Shown piece by piece: positions 9,432 to 18,511 of a DNA stretch of 64,000 nucleotides. Numbering within the stretch: the first letter of the stretch is position 1; the number at the start of each line of letters is the position of its first letter. The notes under the pieces are model-generated. The model had not been told where the DNA came from and ran no database searches. It saw only the letters and a program-made list of their open reading frames with translations. Position numbers and translations under genes: made by a program. This DNA comes from Caballeronia grimmiae. Its GTDB lineage: Bacteria > Pseudomonadota > Gammaproteobacteria > Burkholderiales > Burkholderiaceae. The stretch lies in contig NZ_JFHE01000004.1 in NCBI RefSeq assembly GCF_000698555.1, positions 62,001-126,000 on the forward strand, read 5' to 3'.

Positions 9432-9968
9432 ATGACGATTGCATATCTGGGCCTCGGAGCGAATCTCGGCGATGCGCGCCAGACCTTGAAAGACGCAGTC
9501 GTGTGTCTCGCGCAGCAGCACACGATCACCGTGCTCGCGAAATCGAGCCTGTACCGCACCGCGCCGATCGATTCCTCCGGCGACGATTACTTCAATTGCG
9601 TCGTCAAGCTCGAAACGACGCTTCCCGCCCGTGCGCTCCTGCGTCTGTGTCACGTCATCGAGGAACAGTTCGGGCGCGAGCGGCCGTATCGCAACGCGCC
9701 GCGCACGTTGGATCTCGATATCCTGCTGTACGGCGCGTCGAGCATCGACGAGATGGATCTCGTCGTGCCGCATCCGCGCATGACTGAGCGCGCTTTCGTG
9801 CTGGTGCCGCTCGTCGAGCTCGAACCCGATCTCATCATTCCGCAGCGCGGCCGCGCCGATGCGTTCGTCGCGGCGGTCGCCGATCAACGCATCGAAAGAG
9901 TCGCGACGTGTCAGTGCCTCGCGTTCGGCGCTTCTCCCGCCACCAACAACAAGACCATTTGCCGATGA
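9432..9968 (+). CDS. folK: 2-amino-4-hydroxy-6-hydroxymethyldihydropteridine pyrophosphokinase
   Basis: A 178-residue HPPK, which transfers pyrophosphate from ATP to 6-hydroxymethyl-dihydropterin in folate synthesis. Visible signatures are YLGLGANLGD at the N-terminus, SSLYRTAPI, the substrate-binding YFNCVVKLET, ERPYRNAPRTLDLDILLYG (catalytic and Mg-binding region, about residues 79-97) and VPHPRMTERAFVLVPL. TAGGA about 10 nt before the ATG at 9432 serves as ribosome site. A 100-bp gap separates it from pcnB; its stop overlaps the next start by ATGA. pabBC for the same pathway is at 42387. Confidence 0.96.
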   Translation: MTIAYLGLGANLGDARQTLKDAVVCLAQQHTITVLAKSSLYRTAPIDSSGDDYFNCVVKLETTLPARALLRLCHVIEEQFGRERPYRNAPRTLDLDILLYGASSIDEMDLVVPHPRMTERAFVLVPLVELEPDLIIPQRGRADAFVAAVADQRIERVATCQCLAFGASPATNNKTICR

Positions 9969-10645
9969 GCGCTCCGCCACTCACCGTGACCGCGCCGCAA
10001 CTGCGGCCGCCGCACCGTTACATTGCGATCGAAGGGCCGATTGGCGTCGGCAAGACCACGCTCGCGACGCTGCTCGCCGAACGCTGGTCGATGCGCACGC
10101 TGTTCGAGCGTCCGCAGGACAATCCTTTCCTCGAGCGTTTCTATCGCGACACCACGCGGCATGCGCTCTCGACGCAACTCAGCTTCGCGCTGCAACGCGT
10201 GGCGCAAACGCGCGAAGTCGCGGAGATGCTCACGCACAATACGCCGATGATCGCGGACTTCATCACGCAGAAAAGCGATCTCTTCGCGCGCCTCACGCTG
10301 CCCGACGACGAGTTCCAGTTGTACGGCGACATTGCTTCGCGCATCGGCGCGAGCGCGCCCGCGCCGGATCTGGTCGTTTATTTGCAGGCCAGTCCCGAAG
10401 TGCTGTTCTCGCGCATTCAGAAACGCGCGCTGCCGATGGAGCTGCAAATCTCCGATTCGTATCTGCGCGCGCTCACCGATGCTTATAACGACTTCTTCTA
10501 TCACTATGACGCGACGCCGCTGCTCACGGTCAACGCCGAGCATCTGAACCCGGTCGCGTCGGACGAGGATCTCGCGCTGCTCGTCGAGCGCATCGAGACC
10601 ATGCGCGGGCGCAAGGAATTCTTTGTCAAAGGCGTGTCGGTCTGA
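9965..10645 (+). CDS. Deoxynucleoside kinase (dGK/dAK family)
   Basis: A 226-residue P-loop kinase. [13 protein letters not shown] (about residues 19-31) is the nucleotide-binding loop; [13 protein letters not shown], the [13 protein letters not shown] segment and the lid-like RAL-M-E motif match the deoxyguanosine/deoxyadenosine/deoxycytidine kinase family, which phosphorylates salvaged deoxynucleosides with ATP. Which base is preferred cannot be read here. The ATG at 9965 overlaps the folK stop (ATGA); an upstream in-frame ATG at 9908 lies well inside folK. It sits between folK and panB, a common Burkholderiales order. Confidence 0.9.
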   Translation: MSAPPLTVTAPQLRPPHRYIAIEGPIGVGKTTLATLLAERWSMRTLFERPQDNPFLERFYRDTTRHALSTQLSFALQRVAQTREVAEMLTHNTPMIADFITQKSDLFARLTLPDDEFQLYGDIASRIGASAPAPDLVVYLQASPEVLFSRIQKRALPMELQISDSYLRALTDAYNDFFYHYDATPLLTVNAEHLNPVASDEDLALLVERIETMRGRKEFFVKGVSV

Positions 10646-10685
10646 GCTTAGGCTCGATGCTCGCGCCATATTCAGCGAAAAAATC

Positions 10686-11501
10686 ATGACGTATCTGCAG
10701 GAAACGAGCCGCTCGACGATCACCGTCCCGAAGCTGCAAGCCATGCGCGAGGCGGGCGAACGCATCGTCATGCTGACGTGTTACGACGCGAGCTTCGCCG
10801 CGCTGCTGGATCGCGCGGGCGTCGACGTGATGCTGATCGGCGATTCGCTCGGCAACGTGCTTCAAGGGCACAGCACGACGCTGCCCGTCACGCTCGACGA
10901 CATCGCGTATCACACGGCATCGGTGGCGCGCGGCAACAAGAGCGCGCTGATCGTCGCTGACATGCCGTTCGGCACCATCGGATCGCGCGAAGAGACGTAT
11001 GCCAACGCCGTCAGGCTGATGCGCGCCGGCGCGCAGATGGTGAAGATCGAAGGCGGCGAATGGCTCGCGGAAACCGTGCGCTTTCTCGTCGAGCGCTCGA
11101 TTCCGGTATGCGGCCACGTGGGACTCACGCCGCAATCCGTGCATGCGTTCGGCGGCTTCAAGGTGCAAGGCAAGACGGATGCAGCCGCCGAACAGATGCG
11201 GCGCGACGCCCTCGCGCTGCAGGATGCGGGCGCGCAGTTGCTCGTGATCGAAGCGGTACCGACGCTGCTCGCACGCGATGTCACCGCGAAGCTCGTGATC
11301 CCGACGATCGGGATTGGCGCGGGCATCGATTGTTCGGGTCAGGTGCTGGTGCTGCACGACATGCTGGGCGTTTTTCACGGCAAGCGTCCGCGCTTCGTGA
11401 AAGATTTCATGCAAGGCCAGCCGAGCATTTTCGCCGCCGTCGAAGCCTACGTGCACGCGGTCAGGGACGGCAGTTTCCCCGGTCCCGAGCATACGTTCTG
11501 A
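10686..11501 (+). CDS. panB: 3-methyl-2-oxobutanoate hydroxymethyltransferase PanB
   Basis: A 271-residue PanB, which makes ketopantoate from alpha-ketoisovalerate and methylene-THF in the first step of pantothenate synthesis. Signatures: [33 protein letters not shown] (about residues 30-60), [45 protein letters not shown] and [22 protein letters not shown]. The start at 10686 lies 40 nt after the kinase gene stop and gives the usual family length. The use of a folate cofactor fits its position behind folK, although panC is not in the window. Confidence 0.97.
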   Translation: MTYLQETSRSTITVPKLQAMREAGERIVMLTCYDASFAALLDRAGVDVMLIGDSLGNVLQGHSTTLPVTLDDIAYHTASVARGNKSALIVADMPFGTIGSREETYANAVRLMRAGAQMVKIEGGEWLAETVRFLVERSIPVCGHVGLTPQSVHAFGGFKVQGKTDAAAEQMRRDALALQDAGAQLLVIEAVPTLLARDVTAKLVIPTIGIGAGIDCSGQVLVLHDMLGVFHGKRPRFVKDFMQGQPSIFAAVEAYVHAVRDGSFPGPEHTF

Positions 11502-11615
11502 TCGGCATCAGGCCGGCGCGGCCCGTAGCGGGTCTGCGCTTTCTCGTACATACTGCACGGGCGAGGTTCTTGCACACTAGCGTTCGAAAACGTCTTTCCG
11601 AAAACGAGAACGATC

Positions 11616-11915
11616 ATGTGGCACTCCCTTCCCGACGAATACGTGCGCGCGCAGCTTGCTGTCGGCGCGCTCGTCATGTTCGGCGTCGCGCGGGTCGTCG
11701 CGGCGGTGCTCGGGGCGCAGCATGGATGGCGGATATCGGCGGTGACGCGCGCGTTCATAGTGCTGTCGGTCGTATTCTGCCTGCCGCAATTGCTCGATGT
11801 GCTGTTGGCCGCGAGTTCCGGGCGGGCCTTCGTCGAGCTGCAGGGCAAAGTGGCTGGCTGCGCGCTGGCGCTGTTCTGCGCGCCGATCGTGAGTCATCGG
11901 CTCGGCTATGAATGA
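11616..11915 (+). CDS. Small hypothetical membrane protein
   Basis: A 99-residue protein with three likely membrane helices (about residues 13-33, 43-66 and 78-95). No motif or family is recognised. It follows panB by about 115 bp and is convergent with the copD-like gene, ending 17 bp from that stop. Residue use is not arginine-biased, which argues against a chance frame. No clear Shine-Dalgarno was found ahead of the ATG (GAGAACGATC is the nearest purine stretch). Confidence 0.6.
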   Translation: MWHSLPDEYVRAQLAVGALVMFGVARVVAAVLGAQHGWRISAVTRAFIVLSVVFCLPQLLDVLLAASSGRAFVELQGKVAGCALALFCAPIVSHRLGYE

Positions 11916-11931
11916 CACGCCGCGCCTGATG

Positions 11932-12861
11932 TCACGACGCGAAGCCCGGCACGCTATGTGACAGCACCGACGCCGTCACGAACACCATCACCATCAGCAC
12001 GGCTTCGACGCGCATCACGTTGATGACCGTATGCGCGTCCGTCGTCGATGCCGTGCGTTGCAAGCGCGGTAACGCGGACCATCGACTGAGCGCGCCCAAC
12101 ATCAGCGCGCATGCGATCAGCGCGCTTTTCAACAGCAACGCCCTGCCCCAGCCGCTGCCCGTCAGCACGTCGGCCGATCCGCCCGTCCCGCGCCATGCAT
12201 TGAACACGCCCGTCGCGATGGCGAGCGCCACCGCGATCGCCGCCGCGTGCGACATGCGCGACACGATGCGCACCAGCGAAGCCCGCGCCACGGACGTATC
12301 GAGCGCCGGCAACACCGCCGCCGCCCCCGCGATCACCACGCCGCCCCACACGCCCGTTGCAAGCAGATGCAGCGTCTGCACGCCTTCGGCAATCGAGAAC
12401 GCGCCGGCGTCGGCGGCATGACCGACTGCGGCCTTGCCCGCCGCCGCGACGATCGCGCCGAGCACGGCCGCCGCGACACGGCCTGCGCCCAACGCTCCGC
12501 TCGTCCCGGAGGCGAGCGCAAGCAACACGCCGCCGGCGCACGCCACCGCCCAGCCGACGCCCGCATGCGTCGCCGTCGCGACGAGCCATAGCGACGCGCC
12601 GGCGTCGAGGATCGGCGAGCCGCTCATCGCGGCGGATTGCAGCCACAGCGAAGCGAAAATGCACGCGATGAAGACGAGCGCCGACACGCTGCTCGTGCGC
12701 GACGCGCGCCGATATCCACCCCGCGCGGGCGACATTGACGCAAACGCACGTTCGCGGCCGAGCCAAACGCGAAGCAGCAATGCGCCGAGCGCCGACGCGA
12801 ACGCGAGATCGGCGAGCGCGGCGAAAAAGACTTGAAGCAGCCAGAGCGAATCGATGCTCAT
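11932..12861 (-). CDS. CopD family copper resistance membrane protein
   Basis: A 309-residue integral membrane protein with about eight hydrophobic segments. The C-terminal half matches the CopD (PF05425-type) domain: LHLLATGVWGGVVIAGAAAVLPAL, then MSHAAAIAVALAIATGVFNAWRG and the conserved WGRALLLKSALIACALMLGALSRWSALPRL. CopD proteins take part in copper uptake or resistance across the inner membrane, usually beside copC; no copC is visible here. The start at 12861 (MSIDSLW) places a membrane helix at the terminus; the frame continues upstream to 12915 without similarity. Confidence 0.85.
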   Translation of the reverse strand: MSIDSLWLLQVFFAALADLAFASALGALLLRVWLGRERAFASMSPARGGYRRASRTSSVSALVFIACIFASLWLQSAAMSGSPILDAGASLWLVATATHAGVGWAVACAGGVLLALASGTSGALGAGRVAAAVLGAIVAAAGKAAVGHAADAGAFSIAEGVQTLHLLATGVWGGVVIAGAAAVLPALDTSVARASLVRIVSRMSHAAAIAVALAIATGVFNAWRGTGGSADVLTGSGWGRALLLKSALIACALMLGALSRWSALPRLQRTASTTDAHTVINVMRVEAVLMVMVFVTASVLSHSVPGFAS

Positions 12862-13184
12862 GAAGCGGCGCGAACGCGAATTGCTGAGTGGGGATGCGGG
12901 CGAGTCATCGAGCAATATTTGGATGAGGGCTCGCGCAGTCTAAACGACCGGCGTGCGCAACACAGCGGACCCTGAAAACCGATGCGCCTTGAACGTCGCC
13001 GCACGGCTTCCTAAGCTCCTCGACAAGCGAGCGGTGAGCAAGCGGCAGGTCACGCGTCCAACTCTTGTCGATAAATAGCGATTCAACGCAATGTCAAAGT
13101 TCTTGTCTGTCGCGCGGCATATTGTCGCGATTTCGCCGCAGCACGCCCGAAAAGTTGTGTCAAATAGTCACCATCAGGCAACGA

Positions 13185-13193
13185 TGATAGAAT
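13185..13193 (+). promoter_or_regulatory. Extended -10 element upstream of the cytochrome operon
   Basis: TGATAGAAT fits the extended -10 form TGnTATAAT with one mismatch (TAGAAT). A start near 13200 would give a leader of about 135 nt before the GTG at 13334. No clear -35 is present, as is allowed for extended -10 promoters. Confidence 0.4.
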
Positions 13194-13226
13194 TCCGCGT
13201 CGCATCAGAGGCTCGTCGAGCCGCTA

Positions 13227-13279
13227 TGGCCGTGGTCCGCCACCCTCCGCCACCGTACGCGTGGCCGTGGTTCGCCACC
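13227..13279 (+). repeat. 18-bp direct repeat in the cytochrome leader
   Basis: TGGCCGTGGTCCGCCACC at 13227-13244 recurs at 13262-13279 with one change (TTCGCC for TCCGCC), 35 bp apart start to start. It lies between the putative promoter and the cytochrome start. It may be a chance duplication or a binding site pair. Confidence 0.4.
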
Positions 13280-13333
13280 TTCGCACCGAGCCGCACGAAG
13301 CTCGGCAGGTCCCCGAATTTCATGGAGTGTCGC

Positions 13334-14065
13334 GTGTTTTCAAGACGCATTTTTCGTCCGCTGCTCGCTCTGGCAGTGATCGGCAGCGCTGGCGTTCTCA
13401 GCGCGGGTCAAGCGCAAGCCCAGGCGCAAAGCCAGCCGATCGCCCCCGACACGATGGCAGCGCGCGTGCAAGGCTGCACCGCATGTCACGGTGTTCACGG
13501 CGAAGGCACGGACAATGACTATTTCCCGCGTCTTGCCGGCAAGCCCGCCGATTATCTGTACAACCAGCTCCAGAATTTCCGCGAAGGCCGGCGCAAATAC
13601 CCGCCGATGAACTACCTCGTCACGTATCTCTCGGACGACTACCTTCATCAGATCGCGACTTACTTCTCGCAGCAGCGTCCGCCGTATCCGCCGCCCGCCA
13701 AGACGAACGTGTCGGCGAGCACGCTCGCGCGCGGCTCGCAGCTCGTGCTGAACGGCGATGCATCGAAGAACATTCCCGCGTGCGCGGCGTGTCACGGCAA
13801 GGGCCTGACGGGCATGCAGCCCGCCATTCCCGGTCTGGTCGGCCTGCACTCGGACTACATCAGCGCGCAGGTCGGCGCATGGAAGTCCGGCACGCGTCAC
13901 GCGAAGGCGCCTGACTGCATGCAGCAAATCGCCACGCGCCTGTCCGACGACGACGTGACCGCCGTCGCCGCCTGGCTCTCCACGCAAACCGCACCCGCCA
14001 ACCCGGTGCCCGCGCCCGCTGGCTCGTTGAAGATGCCGCTCACGTGCGGCAGCGAACCGCAATAA
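13334..14065 (+). CDS. Diheme cytochrome c (c4-like), exported
   Basis: A 243-residue exported protein: signal peptide with basic start and hydrophobic core (residues about 5-20) and a cleavage region around AGQAQAQA, then two cytochrome c domains. Haem sites are C48-T-A-C-H52 and C150-A-A-C-H154. The two-domain layout resembles periplasmic cytochrome c4/c553 electron carriers. GTG at 13334 is preferred over ATG at 13322 because GGAG at 13324-13327 is placed 6 nt before the GTG. It precedes the triheme cytochrome gene by 21 bp, so the two are probably one transcript. Confidence 0.88.
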   Translation: MFSRRIFRPLLALAVIGSAGVLSAGQAQAQAQSQPIAPDTMAARVQGCTACHGVHGEGTDNDYFPRLAGKPADYLYNQLQNFREGRRKYPPMNYLVTYLSDDYLHQIATYFSQQRPPYPPPAKTNVSASTLARGSQLVLNGDASKNIPACAACHGKGLTGMQPAIPGLVGLHSDYISAQVGAWKSGTRHAKAPDCMQQIATRLSDDDVTAVAAWLSTQTAPANPVPAPAGSLKMPLTCGSEPQ

Positions 14066-14086
14066 GGCGTCTGGAGCGACAACACA

Positions 14087-15385
14087 ATGAAACGCAAGTC
14101 CCTGTTCGCACTCTCCTCGGCTGTCGTGGTGGCAGCCGTCGCAGCCGGCGCCGTCCTCTGGTCGGGCGGCGACAATCTCCACTCGGGCGGCGCCATCGCG
14201 GCGACGCCAGGCGACAAGGCCGCGCTCGTCAAGCAAGGCGAGTATCTGGCCCGCGCCGGCGACTGTATCGCCTGCCACACGGTTCGCGGCGGCAAGCAGT
14301 TCGCGGGCGGCCTGCCGATGGCCACCCCGTTCGGCACGATGTTCACGCCGAACATCACGCCGGACGACAAGTACGGCATCGGCAAGTGGACCGCCGACGA
14401 CTTCTATCGCGCGATGCACACCGGCCGTTCGAAGGACGGCAGCCTGCTCTATCCGGGCTTCCCGTTCACGAGCTACACGAAGGTCACGCGCGCCGACTCC
14501 GACGCGATCTACGCCTACCTGCGCTCGGTTCCGCCGGTTTCCGAGCCGAGCCGTCCGCATGAACTGCGCTTCCCGTTCAACAACCGCAACCTGCTGATCG
14601 GCTGGCGCACGCTGTTCTTCTCGGAAGGCGAGTACAAGCCGGATCCGACCAAGTCGGTCGAATGGAACCGCGGCGCGTATCTGGTCGAAGGTCTCGGTCA
14701 CTGCGGCATGTGCCACACGTCGATCAACGCGATGGGCGGCCCGGTCAATTCGGCGGCGTTTGCCGGCGGCCTGATCCCGCTGCAGAACTGGTATGCGCCG
14801 TCGCTGACGTCGAACAAGGAAGCCGGCCTGGGCGACTGGGACATCAAGGACATCAACGATCTGTTGAAGACCGGCGTGTCGCAGCGCGGCGCGGTGTTCG
14901 GCCCGATGGCGGAAGTGGTTCACAACAGCCTGCAGTACATGACCGACGCGGACATCAACGCGATGTCGACGTATCTCAAGTCGATCCCGCAGAAGAAGGA
15001 AGCGCCGGAACCGCTGCAGCTGGAAACCTCCGAGAAGTTCGGCGGCGAACTGCTCACGATGGGCAAGAAGGTCTACACCGAGAACTGCGCGAAGTGCCAC
15101 GCGGAGAATGGTCTCGGCAAGCCGCCGGCTTACCCGCCGCTCGCGAACAATCAGTCGATCCAGATGCCGTCGGCCGTCAACCCGATCCGCATGACGCTCA
15201 ACGGCGGCTATCCGCCGAGCACGGAAGGCAATCCGATGCCGCACGGCATGCCGCCGTTCGCGCAGTCGCTGTCGGATACGGAAGTCGCGGCAGTCGTGAC
15301 GTACATCCGTATGTCGTGGGGCAACCACGGCACGCCGGTGTCGCCGCAACAGGTCAGCAACCTGCGTTCGGCGCCGCTCGACTGA
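14087..15385 (+). CDS. Triheme cytochrome c, dehydrogenase-subunit type
   Basis: A 432-residue exported protein with a signal sequence (hydrophobic residues about 8-25) and three haem sites: C60-I-A-C-H64, C206-G-M-C-H210 and C334-A-K-C-H338. Three cytochrome c domains in this spacing are typical of the cytochrome subunit of membrane-linked alcohol, gluconate or aldehyde dehydrogenases, which pass electrons from a periplasmic enzyme to quinone or oxidase. No dehydrogenase catalytic subunit lies next to it, so its partner is unknown. GGAG at 14073-14076 precedes the ATG by about 10 nt. Confidence 0.9.
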   Translation: MKRKSLFALSSAVVVAAVAAGAVLWSGGDNLHSGGAIAATPGDKAALVKQGEYLARAGDCIACHTVRGGKQFAGGLPMATPFGTMFTPNITPDDKYGIGKWTADDFYRAMHTGRSKDGSLLYPGFPFTSYTKVTRADSDAIYAYLRSVPPVSEPSRPHELRFPFNNRNLLIGWRTLFFSEGEYKPDPTKSVEWNRGAYLVEGLGHCGMCHTSINAMGGPVNSAAFAGGLIPLQNWYAPSLTSNKEAGLGDWDIKDINDLLKTGVSQRGAVFGPMAEVVHNSLQYMTDADINAMSTYLKSIPQKKEAPEPLQLETSEKFGGELLTMGKKVYTENCAKCHAENGLGKPPAYPPLANNQSIQMPSAVNPIRMTLNGGYPPSTEGNPMPHGMPPFAQSLSDTEVAAVVTYIRMSWGNHGTPVSPQQVSNLRSAPLD

Positions 15386-15409
15386 CATCTTCGTAAGACA
15401 GCGTACAAT
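15382..15409 (+). promoter_or_regulatory. Sigma-70-type promoter of the PAQR gene
   Basis: CTGACA (15382-15387), 16-bp spacer, TACAAT (15404-15409): five of six matches in each hexamer. The -35 overlaps the stop codon of the triheme cytochrome gene. The expected start point, near 15416, is the first base of the following hairpin. Confidence 0.6.
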
Positions 15410-15415
15410 ACGTAC

Positions 15416-15455
15416 AGGGCGCGGCCTTATATCGGGGCTGCGCCCTTTGCTTTTT
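15416..15455 (+). terminator. Terminator hairpin after the cytochromes and within the PAQR leader
   Basis: Arms AGGGCGC (15416-15422) and GCGCCCT (15440-15446), extended by GC pairs inside, followed by TTTGCTTTTT. It would end the cytochrome transcript. Because the promoter at 15382-15409 lies before it, the same hairpin would sit at the very 5' end of the PAQR-gene mRNA. Confidence 0.75.
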
Positions 15456-15467
15456 GGTGGATCGGTC

Positions 15468-16088
15468 ATGCATGCAGGGGAACGTTTCAACAGCATCAGC
15501 CATCTGATCGGCGCGGTCTTGTCGATAGCGGGACTCGTGACCCTCGTGACGATGGGCGCGCTCGAAGGCGACGCGTACAAGGTCGTGAGCTTCGCCGTGT
15601 ACGGGGCGATGCTCTGCGTGCTCTACCTGATCTCGACGTGGTATCACTGCACGCGCTCGCCGCGGCTGAAAGCGATCCTGCAGAAGTGCGATCACTCGGC
15701 TATTTATTTGCTGATCGCCGGCAGTTACACACCGTATACACTGGTGACCTTGCGTGGCCCCTGGGGCTGGTCGCTATTCGGTGTGAGCTGGGGACTCGCT
15801 GTCCTCGGCATCACGCAGGAACTCACGCTCGGGCGAAGAACCCGCAGCGTTTCGATGGTGCTCTACGTGTTGATGGGCTGGCTCGCGCTCGTAGCCGTTC
15901 ATCCGCTCGTGACGACGCTGCCGGCCGCGGGCACCGCATGGCTGGTGGCGGGCGGCGTCATTTATACCGCCGGTATCTGGTTTTTCATCAACGACGAGCG
16001 CATCCGGCACGGCCACGGTATCTGGCATCTGTTCGTGCTGGCGGGCAGTCTGTGCCAGTTCGTGAGCGTCGCGCGCTATGTCGCGTGA
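15468..16088 (+). CDS. PAQR/hemolysin III family membrane protein (TrhA-like)
   Basis: A 206-residue protein with seven predicted membrane helices. Conserved features of the hemolysin III/PAQR family are the N-terminal ERFNSISHLIGA (His in helix 1), STWYHC with the next conserved His, LQKCDHSAIYLLIAGSYTPYTL, and the late GHGIWHLFVLAGSLCQFVSV. These Ser/His/Asp residues bind a metal in eukaryotic PAQR hydrolases; bacterial members affect membrane fluidity. The ATG at 15468 has GGTGG 7 nt upstream. True haemolytic activity should not be inferred from the family name. Confidence 0.9.
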   Translation: MHAGERFNSISHLIGAVLSIAGLVTLVTMGALEGDAYKVVSFAVYGAMLCVLYLISTWYHCTRSPRLKAILQKCDHSAIYLLIAGSYTPYTLVTLRGPWGWSLFGVSWGLAVLGITQELTLGRRTRSVSMVLYVLMGWLALVAVHPLVTTLPAAGTAWLVAGGVIYTAGIWFFINDERIRHGHGIWHLFVLAGSLCQFVSVARYVA

Positions 16089-16323
16089 ATCCTGAATCGG
16101 CGTATATCACGCATCGCAACGATTGCGATGCAACTTCCAGCCAGCCGGCGTGTCTTGATAGCGCGTCGAAGCATGCGGCACTGCCAGTGCGGTCGATGAC
16201 CGCGAATCATGGCCTGCCGCCCGATTTTCCCGAGCGTCGCACACGCGCTCAGCCGGCCGAACCTCCGTTCGCCGCTGCAATGTATCGCGTGCGCCGTTCG
16301 CCATAACGATTTGAACACCCTAT

Positions 16324-17865
16324 ATGTCTTTTGATTCACTCGGACTGTCAGAGCCCCTCCTTCGCGCTGTCAACGAATTAGGCTATACCACTCCCACCCC
16401 CATTCAGCTTCAGGCCATTCCAGCCGTGCTCAAAGGCGGCGATCTGCTTGCGGGCGCGCAAACCGGCACCGGCAAGACGGCGGGCTTTACGCTGCCGATC
16501 CTGCAACGCCTCTCGCAACTCGCCCCCGCTCAGGGTGGCGCAAAGCGCCCGGTGCGCGCGCTGATCCTCACGCCGACGCGCGAACTCGCCGCGCAGGTCG
16601 AAGAAAGCGTGCGTGCGTACGGCAAATACCTGAAGCTGCGCTCGACCGTGATGTTCGGCGGCGTCGGCATCAATCCGCAGATCGATGCGCTGCGCCGTGG
16701 CGTGGATATCGTCGTGGCGACGCCGGGCCGTCTGCTCGATCACATGCAGCAGAAGACCATCGACGTTTCGCAGCTCGAAATTCTCGTGCTGGACGAAGCC
16801 GACCGCATGCTAGACATGGGCTTCATCCATGACATCAAGCGCGTGCTCGCGCGTCTGCCGCAGAAGCGTCAGAACCTGTTGTTCTCGGCCACCTTCTCGG
16901 ACGAAATCAAGGCGCTGGCCGACAGCCTGCTCGATTCGCCCGCGCTGATCGAAGTCGCGCGCCGCAATACGACGGCCGAGCGCATCGAACAGAAGATTTA
17001 TCCGGTCGATCGTGAGCGCAAGCGCGAAATGCTCACGCATCTGATCCGCCAGAATGACTGGTTTCAGGTGCTCGTCTTCACGCGCACGAAGCACGGTGCG
17101 AATCGTCTCGCCGAGCAATTGACGAAGGACGGCATCAGCGCGCTCGCCATTCACGGCAACAAGAGCCAGTCGGCGCGCACGCGTGCGCTCGCCGAGTTCA
17201 AGGCGGAGACACTGCAGGTGCTCGTCGCGACGGATATCGCGGCGCGGGGCATCGACATCGATCAGTTGCCGCACGTCGTCAACTTCGATCTGCCGAACGT
17301 GCCGGAAGACTACGTGCACCGTATCGGCCGCACGGGGCGCGCGGGCGCGGACGGCGAAGCGGTGTCGCTCGTTTGTGTCGATGAACTGCAACTGCTAAAG
17401 GATATTGAACGCCTCATCAAGCGTCCCATTCCGCAGGAAGTGATTCCCGGCTTCGAGCCCGATCCGAACGCGAAGCCCGAGCCGATCCAGCGCCGCAGCC
17501 AGGGACGCGGCGCACCGCGCGATGGCGAACGGCGCGATGGCGGCCGCGGTAACGGGGCATCGCAGGGACAGGGCCGTGACGCAAAGCCGGCAAATGGCGG
17601 CGGTGCGGGCGGTCAGGGACAGCGCGAGAACCGCGCGCCGCGCGATGCACGCAGCGCCAACAAGCCGGCAACGGCGGGAAAGCCGGGCAACGGCGGCGGC
17701 AATGCAAAGCCCGCGCCGCGTCGCGCTGAAGCCGCGACTGTGGGCCATGCGCCGAATCCCCGCGCGAAGGCCGGTAACCCAGGCGCGCTGCTCGGCGGCA
17801 AGCCGCGTAAGGACAACGGCGGCGGCCGGCGCGATGGCATGCGTTCGGGCGATCGCGGGCGCTAA
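16324..17865 (+). CDS. rhlE: DEAD-box ATP-dependent RNA helicase RhlE
   Basis: A 513-residue helicase. The Q motif region [26 protein letters not shown] is at the terminus, followed by [11 protein letters not shown] (motif I), PTRELAAQ (Ia), TPGRLLDHM (Ib), [12 protein letters not shown] (II), FSATFS (III), [14 protein letters not shown] (V) and [10 protein letters not shown] (VI). The tail from about residue 390 is a long basic glycine/arginine/asparagine-rich region, as in the RhlE subfamily, and should bind RNA non-specifically. RhlE works in rRNA/ribosome maturation and mRNA decay. A strong terminator follows. No good Shine-Dalgarno lies before the ATG. Confidence 0.95.
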   Translation: MSFDSLGLSEPLLRAVNELGYTTPTPIQLQAIPAVLKGGDLLAGAQTGTGKTAGFTLPILQRLSQLAPAQGGAKRPVRALILTPTRELAAQVEESVRAYGKYLKLRSTVMFGGVGINPQIDALRRGVDIVVATPGRLLDHMQQKTIDVSQLEILVLDEADRMLDMGFIHDIKRVLARLPQKRQNLLFSATFSDEIKALADSLLDSPALIEVARRNTTAERIEQKIYPVDRERKREMLTHLIRQNDWFQVLVFTRTKHGANRLAEQLTKDGISALAIHGNKSQSARTRALAEFKAETLQVLVATDIAARGIDIDQLPHVVNFDLPNVPEDYVHRIGRTGRAGADGEAVSLVCVDELQLLKDIERLIKRPIPQEVIPGFEPDPNAKPEPIQRRSQGRGAPRDGERRDGGRGNGASQGQGRDAKPANGGGAGGQGQRENRAPRDARSANKPATAGKPGNGGGNAKPAPRRAEAATVGHAPNPRAKAGNPGALLGGKPRKDNGGGRRDGMRSGDRGR

Positions 17866-17881
17866 ACCGTCGAAGTTCGGG

Positions 17882-17913
17882 CGAGCCGCCGAGTGGCGGC
17901 TCGTTTTGCTTTT
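17882..17913 (+). terminator. Rho-independent terminator of rhlE
   Basis: Perfect 9-bp stem CGAGCCGCC / GGCGGCTCG with a 4-nt loop, followed by TTTTGCTTTT, 16 bp after the rhlE stop. Confidence 0.88.
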
Positions 17914-18001
17914 GCGTGGTCGTGCGAGGTTGCAGATGCGCGGCTACGTACACGGCGCAGCAACCGGCACTAACCGCCGGACGTCCGGCCGTTACGCCAA
18001 T

Positions 18002-18502
18002 TCACGCGGCGGCGCTCGCCGCCCGCGTCAACCACTCGATCTGCTCCCGCCAACGGGCGTGCACACTGTCGGCATCATCCAGCTCGAACGTGATGCCGCC
18101 CGTCAGCCGCGCGTAATTCACGCGCTGAATCTCTCCGCTTTCAATCGAGCCGACAAAACAGGCAAGCGGCACGCCGTCCAGCGCGACGCGCCGTGCGTCC
18201 AGTTGCACTTGATAGAAGGCTTGATCGAAAACGAAAGTCAACGTCGCGCGTGCGCTCGAAGCAATTGCCTGCGCGGTACGCGACGACGGCCACAGCGCAA
18301 AGCACAGCGTCCGCGCGTCCGGCGCAAGCAACTCGCCTGCGCTCAGCAACGCGGTGCGAATGCGGCCGGCGCCATCGACGGCGCAAAGCGACACCGTGAA
18401 GCCGTGCGGCGCGCTCGTGAGCGTGCCGTCGAACAGCGCGCGCAACTCGGGCGGCCACTCATCGAAGGCAGTTTGCGCAGAGCGTGACGCCTCGTCCGAC
18501 AT
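18002..18502 (-). CDS. Pyridoxamine 5'-phosphate oxidase-like flavin-binding protein
   Basis: A 166-residue protein that fits the FMN-binding split-barrel (PNPOx-like) fold in outline: TVSLCAVDGAGRIRTALLSAGELLAPDARTLCFALWPSSRTAQAIASSARATLTFVFDQAFYQVQLDARRV has the strand pattern and the Arg-Thr / Trp-Ser-Arg-Thr positions used for flavin phosphate in the family. The assignment is by pattern only, and no catalytic role can be given. It starts 9 nt after the stop of the diiron-protein gene, so both are likely co-transcribed and may work together, with a flavoprotein serving as possible reductant for the diiron site. Confidence 0.55.
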   Translation of the reverse strand: MSDEASRSAQTAFDEWPPELRALFDGTLTSAPHGFTVSLCAVDGAGRIRTALLSAGELLAPDARTLCFALWPSSRTAQAIASSARATLTFVFDQAFYQVQLDARRVALDGVPLACFVGSIESGEIQRVNYARLTGGITFELDDADSVHARWREQIEWLTRAASAAA

Positions 18503-18511
18503 TGCTTCGGC

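Larger units (their letters stand above)
12862..13333. other. Divergent intergenic region upstream of the cytochrome genes
   Basis: 470 bp between the copD-like gene (minus) and the diheme cytochrome (plus). It contains an extended -10 and an 18-bp direct repeat, listed separately. The cytochrome frame stays open back to 13091, but the residues before the signal peptide resemble no exported protein, so this part is read as untranslated leader. Confidence 0.45.
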
